From Sterolibacterium sp964521075 (GTDB taxonomy: Bacteria > Pseudomonadota > Gammaproteobacteria > Burkholderiales > Rhodocyclaceae): DNA of 7,408 nucleotides. Within the stretch, counting starts at the first letter, position 1. Every line of letters starts with the position of its first letter. The translations under genes and the position numbers were made by a program. Shown here piece by piece: positions 6,070 to 7,408 of the stretch. The DNA lies in NCBI GenBank assembly GCA_964521075.1, contig CAZFPI010000112.1, forward strand, positions 1-7,408, in the 5' to 3' direction. A model generated the notes under the pieces. It was not told the origin of the DNA. It did not search any database and saw only the letters and a program-made list of their open reading frames with translations.

Positions 6070-7293
6070 TCAGAAAAGTTCGATGTCGCCCTGCTCGTAT
6101 GATTGTTGCGCGACAGGGCTGTGGGCCGTGCTGGCTTCCATGGTATCAAGACGCTGAAGAATGAGGTGGCAGCCTTCGCGCAGGCTGGCCCTGAAAGCGG
6201 CGGGGTCGTTGCGTATGCCCGGGCGGCTCAGGCTGGATGAGAGAGTGGACATCTGCTGCATGACGCCGGACATGGCCTCTACCCGGCGCAGCGCGTGGGC
6301 GGTCAGCTGGGAAACCATGTCCTGAAACTGCAAGGCAGTGATGGCTTCCCCCACCTGGCCGGAGACAGTGGTCGCGCTGTTGTCGAGTTCGCCGATGGCG
6401 CGGGCGCGGCGCAGGTTTTGCTCGTAGCTTTCGGTGACGACACGCTGCACACGGCTGCGCGAATCGAGGGCGAAGGTCATGTCTTGCGAGGCCATGCGCT
6501 GGATGGTTTCTTCGGTGTGCAAGACGGCCCCCTGCATGTTCTGGATGAGGGTTTTGATCTGCTGGCTGAACTGGGCCGTGCGGGTGGCCAGATCGCGGAC
6601 TTCGTCGGCGACGACGGCAAAGCCCCGCCCGGCTTCGCCTGCGCGGGCAGCTTCGATGGAGGCATTGAGGGCCAGCAGAGCGGTCTGTTTGGCGATGGCT
6701 CCGATTTCGGACAGGATGCCCTGGATATCCTGGGTGTGGCGGGAGATGTCCGCCGTGACTTCGACGAGTTCCATGCCCATACGGCTGTTTTCCACAACAC
6801 TCTCGGCGATGCGGTCCATCGAGGCGGCGGTTTCCTGGGCGAAGGTATCGAAACTCGCGGCCGCGCTGCCATCTTCGGCAACTCCCAGGGCGATTTGCCG
6901 CTGTGCGTCGACTTCGCGCATCATGCCTTCAAAATTCCGGGTGAGGCGGGCGATGGCTTCGGACAGCAAGGCTTGTACCCGGCCGATTTCGTCATGGATC
7001 GCGTGATGCTGCTCTCCCATTTGCCGGGTACAGGCATCGAGCAGACGGGTGAAATCATCGGCGGAGTCTGCGATGCCGGCCGTCTCGTGGCCTGGCGCGA
7101 CGCGCTCCCCGGGGGCTTTTGCCGCGCCCGACGGCAGCCGGTCGACCACGGCCCAGCCCAGCGCGGCGGCGAGTGCCCCGAGAACGGCGTCGGCCCCGGC
7201 AGTGCCTGTCGGCGGGAAGAAATAGAGTCCGGTCGCTGCCAGTGCCGTCCAGGCCAGGCCCAGCCAGAAACGGATGTCGAAATGTTGGTTCAT
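6070..7293 (-). CDS. Membrane-hairpin MCP-like signalling protein with CheZ-like tail motif
   Basis: This 407-residue protein has a chemoreceptor signalling hairpin but no sensor domain. Two hydrophobic segments (about 9-26 and 33-50) are separated by about six residues, so it should sit in the inner membrane with almost nothing in the periplasm. I see no HAMP domain. The conserved MCP tip covers 203-236, including LNASIEAARAGEAGRGFAVV (209-228) followed by ADEVRDLA. A candidate methylation segment is QETAASMDRIAE (153-164). Past the C-terminal arm, FQDMVSQ (323-329) matches the CheZ active-site pattern FQDLTGQ (E. coli D143 and Q147). The protein ends in QGDIELF, an acidic-aromatic tail that loosely recalls the CheY-binding end of CheZ. 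It is the first visible gene of the cluster, 55 bases before cheY. No strong Shine-Dalgarno site precedes ATG 7293, but the next Met is at residue 92, after the membrane segments. The MCP family is clear; a phosphatase role is a hypothesis. Confidence 0.9.
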   Translation of the reverse strand: MNQHFDIRFWLGLAWTALAATGLYFFPPTGTAGADAVLGALAAALGWAVVDRLPSGAAKAPGERVAPGHETAGIADSADDFTRLLDACTRQMGEQHHAIHDEIGRVQALLSEAIARLTRNFEGMMREVDAQRQIALGVAEDGSAAASFDTFAQETAASMDRIAESVVENSRMGMELVEVTADISRHTQDIQGILSEIGAIAKQTALLALNASIEAARAGEAGRGFAVVADEVRDLATRTAQFSQQIKTLIQNMQGAVLHTEETIQRMASQDMTFALDSRSRVQRVVTESYEQNLRRARAIGELDNSATTVSGQVGEAITALQFQDMVSQLTAHALRRVEAMSGVMQQMSTLSSSLSRPGIRNDPAAFRASLREGCHLILQRLDTMEASTAHSPVAQQSYEQGDIELF

Positions 7294-7408
7294 CGTGTCG
7301 GTTTTTTATAACTATCGTTCAATCAGAAGACTGCCGGGCGGGCTGGCCACTTTAAGCCTAACGATCATTGCGACAGGCGCCACCCCTGATGATGAAAGAG
7401 AATTCGGG
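7294..7408 (-). other. Leader region upstream of the che cluster, possible promoter
   Basis: These 115 bases precede the first gene and hold no gene I can support. The part next to the start codon is A+T-rich on the minus strand (TTATAAAAAA, just upstream of the ATG), unlike the coding DNA around it. A CTTAAAG block (7350-7356) resembles the -35 half of a flagellar sigma-28 (FliA) promoter, but I find no good GCCGATAA-like -10 element at the right distance. A promoter here is plausible from position alone; transcription could also enter from a gene beyond the right edge. Confidence 0.3.

Noticed and set aside
6295..7311. Plus-strand open frame of 338 codons opposite the hairpin MCP gene
   Set aside because: The minus strand encodes a clear MCP signalling domain over the same bases. 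The plus-strand protein has no domain features and is a codon-bias shadow.
7314..7365. Inverted six-base arms ATCGTT and AACGAT in the leader
   Set aside because: The arms are short, about 40 bases apart, and do not extend. This is expected by chance and is not a convincing operator.
7312..7408. Open minus-strand frame running in from the right edge and ending in TAG about 18 bases before the first gene
   Set aside because: About 31 codons are visible and they resemble no family I know. The other minus-strand frames also stop in this region, so chance is as likely as an upstream gene end.
1..7408. Mobile elements, CRISPR arrays, tRNA or rRNA genes
   Set aside because: No transposase, integrase, regularly spaced repeat, tRNA-like or rRNA-like sequence was seen. 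The window is almost entirely filled by the five chemotaxis genes.

Overview
The window is a chemotaxis gene cluster. Every supportable gene lies on the minus strand, so transcription runs from right to left. By eye the DNA is about 60% G+C, and the proteins resemble those of the enterobacterial-type (E. coli-like) chemotaxis system. This points to a motile Gram-negative proteobacterium, most plausibly a betaproteobacterium of the Rhodocyclales kind. That placement is an inference from protein style and gene order; there is no rRNA or other marker to confirm it.

Layout in transcription order: 7408-7294 is an upstream leader with no clear gene. 7293-6070 is a 407-residue membrane-anchored receptor-like protein with a two-helix membrane hairpin and no sensor domain; its C-terminal tail carries a short motif like the active site of the CheZ phosphatase. 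6014-5649 is a stand-alone CheY-type receiver. 5594-3261 is the histidine kinase CheA, with an expanded linker holding an Ala-Pro tract and four copies of a [YF]-G-[FL]-F motif. 3183-2665 is the coupling protein CheW. 2644 to the left edge is a very large chemoreceptor cut by the window after 881 residues. It joins an Aer-like flavin PAS domain, a periplasmic Cache sensor, a second PAS domain and several HAMP units to the signalling hairpin. Gaps between genes are 20 to 77 bases, so one operon is likely. No gap exceeds 300 bases.

Together the genes give the core of a motility-control circuit. Receptors and CheW activate CheA, which autophosphorylates on His48 and passes phosphate to CheY (Asp53), and CheY then acts on the flagellar switch. 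The adaptation enzymes (CheR, CheB, CheD) and a canonical CheZ are not in the window; they may follow beyond the left edge.

The core is a known type of system, and I do not see an entirely new one. The points most worth following are the possible CheZ-like element in the first receptor-like protein, the repeated motif in CheA's linker, and the receptor that appears to combine internal redox sensing with external ligand sensing.
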